Assembly: GCA_022843405.1 (NCBI GenBank)
Contig: JALHNQ010000001.1
Coordinates: 108,297 to 172,296 of the forward strand
DNA: 64,000 bases
Origin: Methylocystis sp.
GTDB taxonomy: Bacteria; Pseudomonadota; Alphaproteobacteria; Rhizobiales; Beijerinckiaceae
Direction of reading: 5' to 3'
Shown here: piece after piece, positions 9,393-19,300 of the stretch
How the letters are laid out: each line of letters opens with the position of its first letter
Position numbering within the stretch: position 1 is the stretch's first letter
Made by a program: the position numbers and the translations under genes
Notes under the pieces: generated by a model
The model's input: the letters and a program-made list of their open reading frames with translations, nothing else
Told to the model about the DNA's origin: nothing
The model's database searches: none

Positions 9393-9532
9393 CGCCGCGA
9401 TGCTTTACGGCCTCGCCCGAGGGGGCGCAAACCGGAAGAGCCGCGCGGCGATCTGGGCGCCGCCCGCCGGCCTTGTCTTGGGCCGTCAGCGCCTCTATAC
9501 AGCCGTCGCGCCGCCATGCGGCCGCGAGGCCC

Positions 9533-9608
9533 GCGCCCATCGTCTAGAGGCCTAGGACGTCGCCCTTTCACGGCGAAAACAGGGGTTCGAATCCCCTTGG
9601 GCGCGCCA
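9533..9608 (+). tRNA. tRNA-Glu (anticodon TTC), CCA encoded
   Basis: Acceptor arms GCGCCCA (9533-9539) and TGGGCGC (9598-9604) pair perfectly, followed by discriminator G and an encoded CCA. The anticodon stem CGCC/GGCG surrounds a loop with TTC, and the T arm AGGGG-TTCGAAT-CCCCT is canonical. The 3' end borders recombinase remnants, as at a classical integration site. Confidence 0.95.
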
Positions 9609-9634
9609 TTTGCGTATAAAGCCGCGAACACCCT

Positions 9635-9936
9635 TTCCGATTCGTTCGCCGGCGATGACGACCTGTTCCAGACTGGCCTTTGAGCCGCGGATGCGGATGA
9701 CCTTGTCGTCCACCTAGATGGCGTCGACGATCGAACGCAAATAGGCCTTGCGGAACGTGTTCTCGCTGGTCGTTAAGCGTTCCCGCATCGAAACGCTGAA
9801 CTTGATCCGGCCCTAGCGTGATTCCAGGCGCAAGCTGAGCCTTGATGCGCTCCAAGGCCGCCTTGGCGCGGTCGCGGTCCGATTTGAGCGCGTCGTCGAA
9901 ACGACGCTTGGCGACAAAGACGAAAGCGTGAGCCAT
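9635..9936 (-). pseudogene. Decayed serine recombinase, C-terminal part
   Basis: Read on the minus strand, 9936 to about 9820 gives RFDDALKSDRDRAKAALERI, the coiled-coil part of large serine recombinases. The homology then jumps frame near 9815 and continues as FRKAYLRSIVDAI, an in-frame TAG, then VDDKVIRIRGSK with LEQ following, the typical recombinase C-terminus. One frameshift and one nonsense codon make this a pseudogene. It sits 27 bases from the tRNA-Glu 3' end, so it probably marks a long-lost integrated element. Confidence 0.75.
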
Positions 9937-10101
9937 GCGGATGCGCGCCGATCCTGCAAGGTCATTGCAAACAGATCTGAAAGACCGGCACGCTGTTCAT
10001 TACGAAATCGCCGCAACGATCTGATCGACATTGTAGCGGAACAGGGCCGTATATGTTGGCAAATGCCGCCGAGGAGGCGTCCATTGGACCAATCGATTCT
10101 T
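9937..10101. other. Non-coding remnant between recombinase fragment and SgcJ-like gene
   Basis: I see no convincing gene here. Open frames on both strands are short, without ribosome sites or recognisable motifs. It is probably degraded sequence of the element that left the recombinase remnant. Confidence 0.4.
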
Positions 10102-10497
10102 TCAAGCGACGGGTTGTTCCGGCATGAGGGAGGAATGGTGCTCAATTATCAGCCACTCCTCGCCGTTCCAGCGATAAACAAAGGATTTACGTACCTGCGC
10201 AGCGCTCTGATCCTTAAACGTGAAGGCGAAAACGCCCGAACAGATCGCGACGTCGGCGAATACACGAACGTGGGCCTTGACGATCTTTCCTGACGGTCCG
10301 CGCGGCATAAAGGTCTTCGCAAAATAATCGCGGATTTCCGCATGGTTCGTTCGCGGCGCGTTGGAGAGCGTCGGCAACAGGATCGCGTTTGTCGCGTAGA
10401 GGCGAACAACCTTGTCCGGATCTCCGGATACCAAAGCCTTGTTCCACTCGGAAAAGAGACCCTCAATTTCAGCAACTGGGTTTTTCATGGACGACAT
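10102..10497 (-). CDS. SnoaL-like/SgcJ-EcaC family protein
   Basis: This 131-residue protein is of the NTF2-like superfamily, closest in pattern to the SgcJ/EcaC (CaMKII-association-like) group: N-terminal helix with EWNKALVSGDPDKVVRLYA, then strands ending RWNGEEWLIIEHHSSLMP. The terminal EHHSS motif is typical. Members are small ligand-binding or association domains, sometimes called oxidoreductases without proof. The start at 10497 has an AGAGGTGA ribosome site; a second ATG lies three codons on. No signal peptide is seen, and it stands alone between mobile remnants and the zinc operon. Confidence 0.75.
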   Translation of the reverse strand: MSSMKNPVAEIEGLFSEWNKALVSGDPDKVVRLYATNAILLPTLSNAPRTNHAEIRDYFAKTFMPRGPSGKIVKAHVRVFADVAICSGVFAFTFKDQSAAQVRKSFVYRWNGEEWLIIEHHSSLMPEQPVA

Positions 10498-10550
10498 CGG
10501 TCACCTCTCTCAATTGCGCTGATGTTTGGGTGTGTCGCCGCGTTGACAGT

Positions 10551-11261
10551 TCATGCGCCCATGCCGGCACCGGAATTGGAGGCATTCATGCAGAGAAACA
10601 GTCGCGTTGTGCCGCTGCCGAAAATCTGGGGCGAACGATGATGAACGCCTGCTTCCCCTCCGCCGAGGCATCCCTTGAACATCGCGACCGACTGGGTCGG
10701 CACATGCAGCAGCTCGCCGTCATAGTCATGTTGCAGGCTCAGCGCTCTCGCCGCATTCTCGGCCGCGACCCATTCCGTGCCGGGGCCACGGTAGGTCGTG
10801 ATGAGGCGCGCAATGACGCAGTCGCGATGGAATTTTTTGCAGGCGTTGTCGTGAACGGATTCGAGCCTGAGATGGACATGAGTCACGCGCAAGGCGTCGG
10901 CATAAAGCATCGCGAGCTGCGTCACGTCATCGATGAGCAGCGCGCGGCCGTCGCAATGCTCTATGCCCGCGGCATCAAAATGTCGCCGCAGCATTCTCGC
11001 TATTTCAGCTAGCGCCAAAACTTGCCGCAGACTCGGCCATCCGCCGATCGGTGAAATGTCGAGCCAGGATGAGAGCGCCGCCGGCAGTTCGCGGCGCCAG
11101 ATCGCCAGATCGATTTCTGAACGACGGATCATCCGTAACACGCTGGGTTGCTCTCCCTCGATGACTGAAGAAGAGTACTTCGGCATGTAAACGGAGGACG
11201 AAGAGTCGCCTACGCGATGCGCAGGCGAAGTGGCCCCTTCATTGACGGCTGGCGCGGTCAT
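10551..11261 (-). CDS. DUF1826 protein of the zinc-starvation operon
   Basis: The 236-residue product begins at MTAPAVNEG, where the ATG overlaps the TGA of the cobW-like gene (ATGA at 11258-11261). The open frame extends much further upstream but only as a shadow of that gene. The sequence matches my memory of the DUF1826 family, which travels with COG0523 GTPases in zinc-limitation operons. Conserved-looking patches include [14 protein letters not shown] and [33 protein letters not shown] (several His and Asp), CHRD and [14 protein letters not shown]. The biochemical role is unknown; a metal link comes from context only. Confidence 0.75.
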   Translation of the reverse strand: MTAPAVNEGATSPAHRVGDSSSSVYMPKYSSSVIEGEQPSVLRMIRRSEIDLAIWRRELPAALSSWLDISPIGGWPSLRQVLALAEIARMLRRHFDAAGIEHCDGRALLIDDVTQLAMLYADALRVTHVHLRLESVHDNACKKFHRDCVIARLITTYRGPGTEWVAAENAARALSLQHDYDGELLHVPTQSVAMFKGCLGGGEAGVHHRSPQIFGSGTTRLFLCMNASNSGAGMGA

Positions 11262-12487
11262 GCCGCTTCCCCGCGCTTCCATTTCGGAAACGGATCGGGA
11301 AGAGTCTTCCACGCCTTCAACGGCAGCACTCGTGCGTTGGGATCGCCTACGAGGCAAGCGTCCAGCGCGGCGCGAATGGCCTTTTCGTCCATGTCCGAGC
11401 CAATGAAAACGATCTCCTGTCGGCGATCGCCGTAAACGGAATCCCAACTCCGGCCGAGATGCTCCCGCCAGGCGGGATCCTGCGGCCATTGTGACTGCGG
11501 AATCTCCGCCCACCAGATGCCCATGGCTTCGTTGTGCACGAGAGCGCCCGCCTGACTGAGTTCTCCGACCCATTCGGGACGCGTCGCCAGCCAAAAATGC
11601 CCCTTGGCGCGGATGACCCCTGGCCAGGGAGAATTCAGGAATTTGTGAAACTTGAAGGGATGGAATGGTCGGCGCTCGCGATAGACGAAGCTGCGCACGC
11701 CATATTGTTCGGTTTCCGGCTTGTGGTCGGAAAAGCCATACAGCTCCTTGAACCAGAGCGGATGCTGCTGGGCCTTTTCGTAATCAAAGCGCTTCGTATC
11801 GAGAAGGCGATCGAGAGGCGCGGCGCTCATCGTCGTTTCGACGATATCCGCCTCCGGGTTAAGGGAGCGGATAATTTTTCGGGCCGCGTCGATCTGCGTC
11901 ATGCTTGCCGCGTCGATCTTGTTGAGAACGACGACATCGGCAAATTCGATCTGTTCGACCAGCAGATTGACGAGAGGCCGCTGATCTTCCGGCCCGAGCG
12001 ACTCGCCGCGATCAGCCAGGAAATCGTTAGACGAATAATCGCGAAGGAGATTGACGGCGTCGACGACCGTCACCATCGTGTCAAGCCTCGCCACATCTCC
12101 AAGAGATGCGCCGTCTTCCTCGCGGAAATGGAAAGTTGCAGCGACAGGGAGCGGCTCTGAAATGCCGGTCGATTCAATCAGCAGATAGTCGAAGCGGCCT
12201 TCTTCGGCAAGCTTTCTCACTTCACGCAAGAGATCGTCGCGCAAGGTGCAGCAGATGCAGCCATTGGTCATTTCGACCAGTTGCTCGTCCGTTCGCGACA
12301 GATTGGCGTCACCCTCTCGAATGAGATCGGCGTCGATGTTCACTTCGCTCATATCGTTGACGATAACGGCGACGCGCTTGCCGCTGCGATTGTTGAGAAT
12401 GTGATTGAGCAGCGTTGTCTTTCCCGCGCCGAGAAAGCCAGAGAGCACAGTTGTCGGCAGACGATTGTCGATAGATGGCGTGTGCAT
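11258..12487 (-). CDS. CobW/COG0523-family GTPase, probable zinc metallochaperone (ZigA-like)
   Basis: This 409-residue G3E GTPase has Walker [10 protein letters not shown] near residue 14, the family metal motif GCICC (CxCC) near residue 75, and NKID for guanine specificity, followed by the CobW C-terminal domain. COG0523 proteins in this setting deliver zinc to client enzymes under zinc starvation. The start at 12487 is supported by a GAGGAG ribosome site; the upstream in-frame extension runs through hisI in another frame. It is third in a folE-hisI-cobW-DUF1826 operon behind a Zur-type box. Confidence 0.9.
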   Translation of the reverse strand: MHTPSIDNRLPTTVLSGFLGAGKTTLLNHILNNRSGKRVAVIVNDMSEVNIDADLIREGDANLSRTDEQLVEMTNGCICCTLRDDLLREVRKLAEEGRFDYLLIESTGISEPLPVAATFHFREEDGASLGDVARLDTMVTVVDAVNLLRDYSSNDFLADRGESLGPEDQRPLVNLLVEQIEFADVVVLNKIDAASMTQIDAARKIIRSLNPEADIVETTMSAAPLDRLLDTKRFDYEKAQQHPLWFKELYGFSDHKPETEQYGVRSFVYRERRPFHPFKFHKFLNSPWPGVIRAKGHFWLATRPEWVGELSQAGALVHNEAMGIWWAEIPQSQWPQDPAWREHLGRSWDSVYGDRRQEIVFIGSDMDEKAIRAALDACLVGDPNARVLPLKAWKTLPDPFPKWKRGEAA

Positions 12488-12531
12488 GCTGCTCCTCACG
12501 GACCGGATGATATGTGGACGTCGACGCAAGA

Positions 12532-12996
12532 TCAGAGCTTCGTCGGATTGGGCGCGTCGCCATAAATCTCTCGCGGATCGAAGACTTTTTCGCGCTCGAC
12601 AAAGGTGAGCGCGACCGGCGCCTGGATCGCAAGGCCCATCTCGACTGAACGAAAAAAGCAGGAGCGATAGCCGACATGGCAACTCGCCCCGAGACCCTCG
12701 ACGCGGACGCGCAGCCAAATAGCGTCCTGATCGTCGTCGATCCGCATTTCGACGATTTTCTGAACCAGTCCGCTCGTTGCGCCTTTTCGCCAGAGCGCGC
12801 CGCGGCTTCGGCTCCAATAATGCGCCTCGCGCGTTTCAATCGTGCGCAGCAGCGCCTCGGCGTTCATGACTCCGAGCATCAGCACTTCGCCCGACTGCGC
12901 GTCGGTCGTGACGACAGGAATCAGACCGTCCCGGTCGAATTTTGGCGCTAGGAGCGCACCTTCCTCTACGAATTCAACGGAGCTGCGCTCGGCCAT
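12532..12996 (-). CDS. hisI: Phosphoribosyl-AMP cyclohydrolase paralogue (HisI2 type)
   Basis: The 154-residue protein covers the full HisI domain: [12 protein letters not shown], a DxDxD magnesium site and [11 protein letters not shown] with two zinc cysteines. HisI opens the ring of phosphoribosyl-AMP in histidine synthesis. The usual DCDxD motif reads DDDQD here, so the third zinc cysteine, contributed across the dimer, is Asp. That fits zinc-sparing paralogues induced by Zur. The ATG at 12996 is used; a GTG at 13014 overlapping the folE stop is also possible. It sits between folE and cobW, outside any his operon. Confidence 0.88.
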   Translation of the reverse strand: MAERSSVEFVEEGALLAPKFDRDGLIPVVTTDAQSGEVLMLGVMNAEALLRTIETREAHYWSRSRGALWRKGATSGLVQKIVEMRIDDDQDAIWLRVRVEGLGASCHVGYRSCFFRSVEMGLAIQAPVALTFVEREKVFDPREIYGDAPNPTKL

Positions 12997-13010
12997 CCAC
13001 GGCTCTTTGC

Positions 13011-13628
13011 TCACTCCACCCCCCAGCGATCTCGACCAATCAGCGCAAGGAACTCCTGGCGCGTCGCCTGATCCGTTCGGAACGCGCCGAGCATTTTGCT
13101 GGTGACCATTGATACGCCCGGACGTTTGACGCCGCGCGTGGTCATGCAGTGATGCGCGGCTTCGATGACGACCGCGACGCCGCGCGGTTTCAGCGCCACG
13201 TTGATGGCGTCTGCGATCTGCGCCGTGAGCGTCTCCTGAATCTGCAGGCGTTTGGCGAAAGCGTCGACGACGCGCGCCAATTTGCTGATGCCGATGACCC
13301 GGCCTGCGGGCAAATAGGCGATGTGCGCGCGGCCGAGGATCGGCACGATGTGATGCTCGCAATGCGACTCTACGCGGATGTCGCGGAGCGTGACCATTTC
13401 ATCATAGTCGGCCGTCTCTTCGAACGTCGTTTCGAGCAACGCCTGCGGATCCGACGTGTAGCCTTCGAAAAATTCCTCATAGGCGCGGACGACGCGTTGC
13501 GGCGTATCGATCAAACCTTCACGGTCTGGATCGTCGCCGGCCCATTCGATCAAGGTCCGAACGGCTTGCTCCGCCGCGTTCCGACTGGGACGCGGCCGGC
13601 GCGCAACCTTGAAGACGGCTTCATCCAT
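13011..13628 (-). CDS. folE: GTP cyclohydrolase I
   Basis: This 205-residue FolE type IA enzyme converts GTP to dihydroneopterin triphosphate for folate synthesis. Motifs are complete: ESHCEHH with the zinc Cys and His, the core around [21 protein letters not shown], and HHCMTTRGV with the second zinc Cys. It therefore still looks zinc-dependent, unlike the FolE2 (type IB) often found in such operons. It is first in the operon, with a Zur-type palindrome about 70 bases upstream, and may compensate for low zinc by gene dosage or with help from the CobW chaperone. Confidence 0.93.
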   Translation of the reverse strand: MDEAVFKVARRPRPSRNAAEQAVRTLIEWAGDDPDREGLIDTPQRVVRAYEEFFEGYTSDPQALLETTFEETADYDEMVTLRDIRVESHCEHHIVPILGRAHIAYLPAGRVIGISKLARVVDAFAKRLQIQETLTAQIADAINVALKPRGVAVVIEAAHHCMTTRGVKRPGVSMVTSKMLGAFRTDQATRQEFLALIGRDRWGVE

Positions 13629-13696
13629 CGCTTTGTATCTCTTGGCGCTCCTGCAGACTTGGACACGAGATCCTGCGGGTCGAAGCGGTCATGTGA

Positions 13697-13710
13697 TATG
13701 TTATAACATA
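13697..13710. promoter_or_regulatory. Zur-type operator upstream of folE
   Basis: TATGTTATAACATA is a perfect 14-base palindrome, embedded in GATATGTTATAACATAACA. It matches the core of known proteobacterial Zur boxes (ATGTTATA-N-TATAACAT type). It lies 69 bases upstream of folE, the first gene of an operon whose members are typical Zur targets. No zur gene is in the window. Confidence 0.75.
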
Positions 13711-13869
13711 ACAATAGTTAATCGGCCGATGAACCCCTGTCAATCGCAAACTCCCCATAGGCGCCGGCAACGTAGGTCCACGATGGATTTGTCGCGGCGT
13801 TGACTGCGCTGCAGGGCGACGCTGATAGTCGCAGGGAAAATGCGGAGCGATCCGGACCGATCCAGCTTC

Positions 13870-14030
13870 CATCGTGGAAGCTTCAAGAGAGTGTTGCATG
13901 TCGACGGCTATGCCGGCTTCGAGCGATTGACCGCCAACGGCGACATTGTCCTCGCCGCGTGTCGGGCGCATACGCGGCGCAAATCTTACGAAATTGTCGA
14001 CGCCACGGGCTCGCCGATCGCTCAGATAAA
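13870..14030 (+). pseudogene. IS66 transposase (TnpC) fragment
   Basis: Codons here read VLHVDGYAGFERL and IVLAACRAHTRRKSYEI, ending at ATGSPIAQI, the catalytic-core stretch of IS66-family transposases (normally LQVDGYAGF and CWAHARRKF). Only about 50 residues remain, and the neighbouring transposase regions are missing. The frame runs on into the cyclase gene, so automatic annotation may fuse the two. The rest of the 13629-14148 gap holds the Zur-type box and nothing else I recognise. Confidence 0.8.
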
Positions 14031-14148
14031 TCCCTTTGGATTGATCATCGATTCGACTTCGGTCGACGCGCTGTCAGAATTGCGCAGGTCGATTTGCGCA
14101 TGCGATAACGCTGGCGGTCGGCATTCCCAGTTCGGTCGAAAGAAGCTC

Positions 14149-15180
14149 ATGGCAAAAACGCTCATTCCCGGTTCCCCGCTCCATCTGAGATTGGCCAGAT
14201 TCCTGCTGGGCCTGTTGAACGCCATCCTGCTCATCGCGCTTGTGCTCGTCCTGCTCCCGCTCATCACGCATTATTTCAAGCATGCGAATTCATACTGGTG
14301 GATTGAGGCGGTTGAGGCTTTTGACGCGCGGATGATCCGGTGGATCAAGTCGGTGATCCCGACCAACTTCAAGGGCCATGAGCTGGCGCGCTGGTTTCTG
14401 GTCGGGGGGATACTCGTCGGGCGCATCTGGGTCGACAATTTGCGACGCAAGGTCTCGATCGCAATCTACCGACGGGCAATGCAACGCGACTTCGAGGCGC
14501 TGAAGTCCGCAGCTCCCGCCGGGGCGGACGAACGGGTGCTTGCTCCGGTCAAGGAAAAGATGAAAGCGATGGACGCGCGCAGCGCCAAGAGCCGCGCGGA
14601 GTTGCTCAAGGTCATGGCGGAAGCGAAGCGCCAGTTGGAATCGATGGGCCGTGACCTCGCTTTCCTGTCCATCGACGTGGTCGACTCAACCAAGATGAAG
14701 CTTGGCGAGGACAAGACCTTCATCGAGCACGATTTCCATGAATATAAAAATCTGGTCGACGGCAAGCTCCGCAGCAATGGGTCGCTGAAAGCGGCGTGGA
14801 CGCCGGACGGCGTGATGGCCTGCTTTCCGACGATCGACGCCGCGCTGAAAGCCGCCAAGGAAGTGATAAGCAGTCTCGACGCGTTCAACGCGAGGGTGAA
14901 AATGATCAAGTCGAATTTCAACGTTCGCTGCGGCGTCAACGCCGGGCATGTTTATTATGACGAGCAGACGCCGATGGAGGAAATGAGCGACCGCGTCATC
15001 GATATCGCCGGCCACATGCAGAAATATGCGCTACCGGGAACGATCGCCTGCGCAAAGCAAATCATTGAGCCGGTGCAGCAGCGCGGCGGCTTCAGTGATG
15101 CAGGCAAGGTGGTTGACGGCTACGAGGTCTACCAATGGACCTCGACAAGCCATCAGCAAGACGACCGCGCGGCTTCCTAA
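14149..15180 (+). CDS. Membrane-anchored class III adenylate/guanylate cyclase
   Basis: This 343-residue protein has two transmembrane helices (about residues 18-43 and 83-100), a charged helical linker with coiled-coil character (about 115-165) and a C-terminal class III cyclase domain. The catalytic domain shows FLSIDVVDST with the two metal Asp, DGVMACF, RCGVNAGHV and a SDRVIDIAGHMQ segment carrying the conserved Asp/Asn region. It would make cAMP or cGMP at the inner membrane. The start MAKTLIPG at 14149 is preferred; the longer frame upstream belongs to an IS66 remnant. Confidence 0.82.
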   Translation: MAKTLIPGSPLHLRLARFLLGLLNAILLIALVLVLLPLITHYFKHANSYWWIEAVEAFDARMIRWIKSVIPTNFKGHELARWFLVGGILVGRIWVDNLRRKVSIAIYRRAMQRDFEALKSAAPAGADERVLAPVKEKMKAMDARSAKSRAELLKVMAEAKRQLESMGRDLAFLSIDVVDSTKMKLGEDKTFIEHDFHEYKNLVDGKLRSNGSLKAAWTPDGVMACFPTIDAALKAAKEVISSLDAFNARVKMIKSNFNVRCGVNAGHVYYDEQTPMEEMSDRVIDIAGHMQKYALPGTIACAKQIIEPVQQRGGFSDAGKVVDGYEVYQWTSTSHQQDDRAAS

Positions 15181-15237
15181 GGCGTGGACGAAAAAGCGCG
15201 TGGTTTTGCGAGTGGGGCCATCCGTGGCTGGGCTTAT

Positions 15238-16266
15238 ATGAAATACGCCAATTTATTGAGATCTGTCGCCTTGGCGTCGGTCTCATTGGCCAATGCCGCC
15301 GCTGAGGAAGCGTCGGCGCGCAGACATGCGACTGGCGAACCTCCGGTCGCCGTGCTGTCGGCGAAGCCAACGACCATCAATCCGGGTCAGTCGGCGACCT
15401 TGGCGTTTTCCTCTGCGCACGCCGACGTCTGTAAGGGTTCAAGCCGCCCGCATGATCCTAACTTCGTGGTCCACGATGTATCGGGCAATGCTCTCGTGCG
15501 GCCGACCCGAACGACGACCTATACGATAAAGTGCAAGAAAGGCGCTGCGTCCACGTCACGGCGCGCTGTAGTGACCGTAACGTCGGACCCTATCGTTCTA
15601 TCCGAGGTATTTGACCGCGCTGTTCCTCACGGCCCTGAAACCCGAATCGAAGAGGGACAATTTCTCATTCCCAATTGGAAGTCCGTTTATCACGGCTATG
15701 GTTCGAACGCGGTCGTCCGCCAATTCGATGGCCAGGCGCTATCCATACGACCGAAGGAGTCTGGTTCCGCAGGCGAAACGCATGCCGGTCTCATCAGCGG
15801 GCCGCATCCTGCCTGGCCCGTCGACATTCATGGCAATTTCACCATCGAGGCCTCGCTTCACACTGAGAAGCAGTTGCGGCGGCAAGATGCACCAAATCCA
15901 TGGGAAGTGGCTTGGCTATTGTGGGACTATGTCAACGACAAGCATTTCTACTATTTCATCCTCAAGCCGAACGGCTGGGAACTCGGAAAAGGCGACCCCG
16001 ACTATCCGGGGTATCAGCGCTTCTTGGCGTCGGGGCATCGTCCAATCTATCCAATCGGCAATCGATATGTCGTCAAAATTGTTCAGGCCGCTTCGCCAAC
16101 CTCAACGACGCTTACGGTATTCGCCGACGGCGTTCTGTTGACCACTTTCACTGATCGGGAGAGGCCCTATTCGAGTGGGCTTGTCGGGTTCTATTCCGAA
16201 GACGCTCTAGTCAACTTTCATTCAATTGTCGTGACGAGGCCTCCTGCCGATCCGCCCGTGAAATAG
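15238..16266 (+). CDS. Secreted protein with Ig-like domain and concanavalin-like sandwich, function unknown
   Basis: This 342-residue exported protein starts at MKYANLLRS, giving a signal peptide ending near ANAAAEE; a GTG at 15184 would add 18 residues before it. Residues about 35-105 look like an Ig-like/bacterial surface repeat (AKPTTINPGQSATLAFSS pattern with a Cys pair). The rest (about 125-335) has the strand pattern of a concanavalin-like jelly roll: GNFTIEASLHT, WLLWDYVNDKHFYYFILKPNG, VFADGVLLTTFTD and GLVGFYSED. Such modules often bind or cut glycans. It sits next to the exopolysaccharide locus, which is suggestive only. Confidence 0.6.
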   Translation: MKYANLLRSVALASVSLANAAAEEASARRHATGEPPVAVLSAKPTTINPGQSATLAFSSAHADVCKGSSRPHDPNFVVHDVSGNALVRPTRTTTYTIKCKKGAASTSRRAVVTVTSDPIVLSEVFDRAVPHGPETRIEEGQFLIPNWKSVYHGYGSNAVVRQFDGQALSIRPKESGSAGETHAGLISGPHPAWPVDIHGNFTIEASLHTEKQLRRQDAPNPWEVAWLLWDYVNDKHFYYFILKPNGWELGKGDPDYPGYQRFLASGHRPIYPIGNRYVVKIVQAASPTSTTLTVFADGVLLTTFTDRERPYSSGLVGFYSEDALVNFHSIVVTRPPADPPVK

Positions 16267-16341
16267 CGATGCGCTGGGCTCAGAGCGAGGGTTTACGTCG
16301 CGCCATCCGCTGATAGAGCGACCGCCCGGACCTGAATCGCG

Positions 16342-19300
16342 TCAAAAGGAAACGCCGATGGTCGCGTTGAGGCCGCCTTGGCGTCGACTCTCCCCGAAGG
16401 GAAACAAATAGCCGATTTGAACAGAAAGAATGCCGTCATAGGCGCGATAATAGTCTCCGCCCAACCATGCGCGCGCAACGATCGCCGGTCCCACCCCAAA
16501 AGCAAACCGGCGGAGGTCGGCGCTGTCATATGCCCCCATGCCCATGGCGGCGGCCCCTAGCACCGTGCGGCTGTTCGCATCCCAGTAGGAGTAGCCGAGC
16601 AATCCCACCGCGTTTTGCAGATATCGAAGTTCGCCGACCCTGTAGGTGCCGTATGTCGCGAAGCTCACCAAGGGTTGCGACGCCGACTCATGCGGATAGT
16701 TCAGCATCGCCGGCTCCAGCGCGCCTGCCGCTCCCGCGCTTCCTGCGCTGGAGTAGGCGAATCCGCCGTAGCCATAGCCCCATGACAAGACGAGCTGATT
16801 GTAGGGCACGTTTTTTTTGGTGAAATGGTGCTGCCATTCGGCGCTGACCGAGAAATTGACGCCGTCGATCGGACGAAGGCGCAAGCCGAACCGTGAATAG
16901 GCCTCGGTGAAGCGAGTCCGGTCCTGAGACCAAAAACCGCCAACAAAACTTTCGAGCCCATAGAAGGACGGCAGATGGCGGCCGTCGAACCGAAGCGTGG
17001 TTTCGAAGCTCGGCTGCAGTTGATGGCCGCCCCAGCGTTTCGGCCGATCGGCCATGCCATTGAACACCAAATTCGTGCGAACGCTGGAATCCGCTTCGAC
17101 AATCTGCGTTCTGACCACCTCCCGATCACGCGCGGGACGAGCCCTCAGCGACGGATCGCTCGACCAGCGGTCGATCGCTTCCCTAAAAAACTGCGACTCC
17201 TTCGATCGGTCGACATAGACGCTCGCATAGCCGGCGTTCAGCAGGACTTCGCCGCGCCGTTCGATGGCGAGACTGCTTTCAAAAGCTGATAGGGCCCATG
17301 GATATTCCTTTTGACGCGCATGAAACTGGCCAAGCGTCGACCAGCCGTCCGCATAGTCGGGATGGCTCCGCACGAAGTCGACGAGTTCGTCCCGCGCCCG
17401 CGTCACGTCGCCCGTTTTCTCATAGGCGAGCGCTCGCGCGGCGGCGAGTTCATGTTCCACCGCCACCTTTTGCGCCGCAGGCAAATCGCCCCGCGCAAGC
17501 GCTTTCACAAAGTCTCCGTAGGCGCCGTCGCTGTCGCCGAGCCCCTTGCGAAGAAAGCCCCGTTGCGCATAGGCTTCGCCGCTCGCCTTGCCGCGCGCGA
17601 TGAGCGCGTTCGACTTCTTCAGCGCCTCTTCCTGGCGCCCGAGGCCGGCAAGCGCGGCGATCGTCACACGAAAAACGGCCTCGTTCGCATCGGGGAAAGC
17701 CTCGGCCGCTCGTCCATAACGCAATGCGTTTGCCCAATCCCGAGCGGCGGCCGCCTTAAAGGCCCTTTCGGCGACCAGCGTGTAGCGCGCTTCCTCCAGC
17801 GCCCGTGCGACGGTGACTTGCTGATCGGCTGGAAGGCCATATTTCAGCGCCTGTTCGAAATCCGCCACGGCGCCGTTCACATCCTTAGCCTGACGACGCA
17901 TGAACCCACGCTGCGCGAGAACGGCGGGGCTTTGCGGGACAGATGATAGGTAGCGGTTGGCTTCCGCAAGCGCCTCAGCCTTGCGTCCCTGGCGAAGGAG
18001 CGCGCTCAAAAGGAGCAGAACCGGCTCCTCGGCTTTGGGATCGAGATCGCGCGCTTCTTGCGCCGCGCGGACAGCCGCGTCCAACTGTCCCAGTTTTAGC
18101 GCGTCATAACCGCTGTTGAGCGCTTGTTGCATAGGCGTCTGCTGCGCGCCGGCCTGCGAACCGCCCGGCTCGGTAGCGCGTTGCGCCTCCGTGAGCGCAA
18201 GTTTCACCTTCTTCTGTTGCGCAGGCTCGAGACCCGGCTGGGCGAGGGCAGCCCGGAAGTCTGCAATTGCGCCGCGCAAGTCGCCGATCGCGCGTCGACT
18301 GTAACCGCGCTGTGCGAGCAATGCCGAACTCGGGGAATTGTCCTTGATGTATAAGTCGGCTTCTTTGACCGCTGCTTCAGCGCGATGGGAGCCGCTCAAC
18401 GCCGCCATCAACGCAAATAGCGGCGCCTCGTCGTGCGGATATTTTGCGCGAAGCTCGCGCGCCGCCTTTGCCGCACGAGCGTAATCGCGCTTATTTATCG
18501 CCTGGTAAACTCCGGCGAGTTCGGCTTGCACAATGCTGTCCTGCTCGGCCTTATTCGCTTCTGCAAGCGCGTCGCGCAATCCTTGTGTTTCGCTTGGCTC
18601 GACGTCCGGCTCGGCGAGCGCGGCTTGGAAATCCGCCGCCGCGCCTTTCAAATCCTTCATGGCGCGCCGCAAATATCCGCGTTCGGCGAGAAGGCGTGCG
18701 CTCGCCTTGTGTTGTGAGATATAGCGATCCAGCTCGGCGAAAGCCGCCTGAGCCTCGCCTTTCTTTCGATAAGCTTCGGCGATAACCCGGACGGGAGCTT
18801 CCGCCTTTTCGTCAAGCTGACGCGCCGCTCGCGCCTTCTCGATGGCTTCGTTCAACCGCGACTCGTTCAAGTCCTTAAACGCTTCGCTCATTTTAAGATC
18901 GTAGAGCGCGACGTCGATCGCGGCGGACTGATCTCGGGTCAGCGCGCCGCTCTGCCGCGCGCTGCGCAGATCGGCCTCGGCGCCGGCGTCGTCCTTCAGT
19001 CGCTTGCGCAAGTGACCGCGCTGGGCGATCAACGCCATCGAATGCTTATGCGAGGCGACAAAGGCGTTGATGACGTCAAGCGCCTCGGCGGTTCGCCCTA
19101 GTTTGTTGAGAATGTCAGCCTCCAGTCGGACCGGCATCTCATAATCTGGCGCGAGTTTCCGTGCGCGTTGCGCGTATTTGAGGGCGTTTTCGGAATCGCC
19201 CTTGGCGAGTCGCGCAAAGGCCAATGCAAGATCTTGGTAGCCGGGCGCGCCAGGCGGAGGCTCCTCGCGGACCGCGTCATTGTCTCCAGCGCGAACAGCC

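Noticed and set aside
11262..11594. N-terminal extension of the DUF1826 frame
   Set aside because: It is the out-of-frame shadow of the cobW-like gene; homology and the ATGA overlap put the start at 11261.
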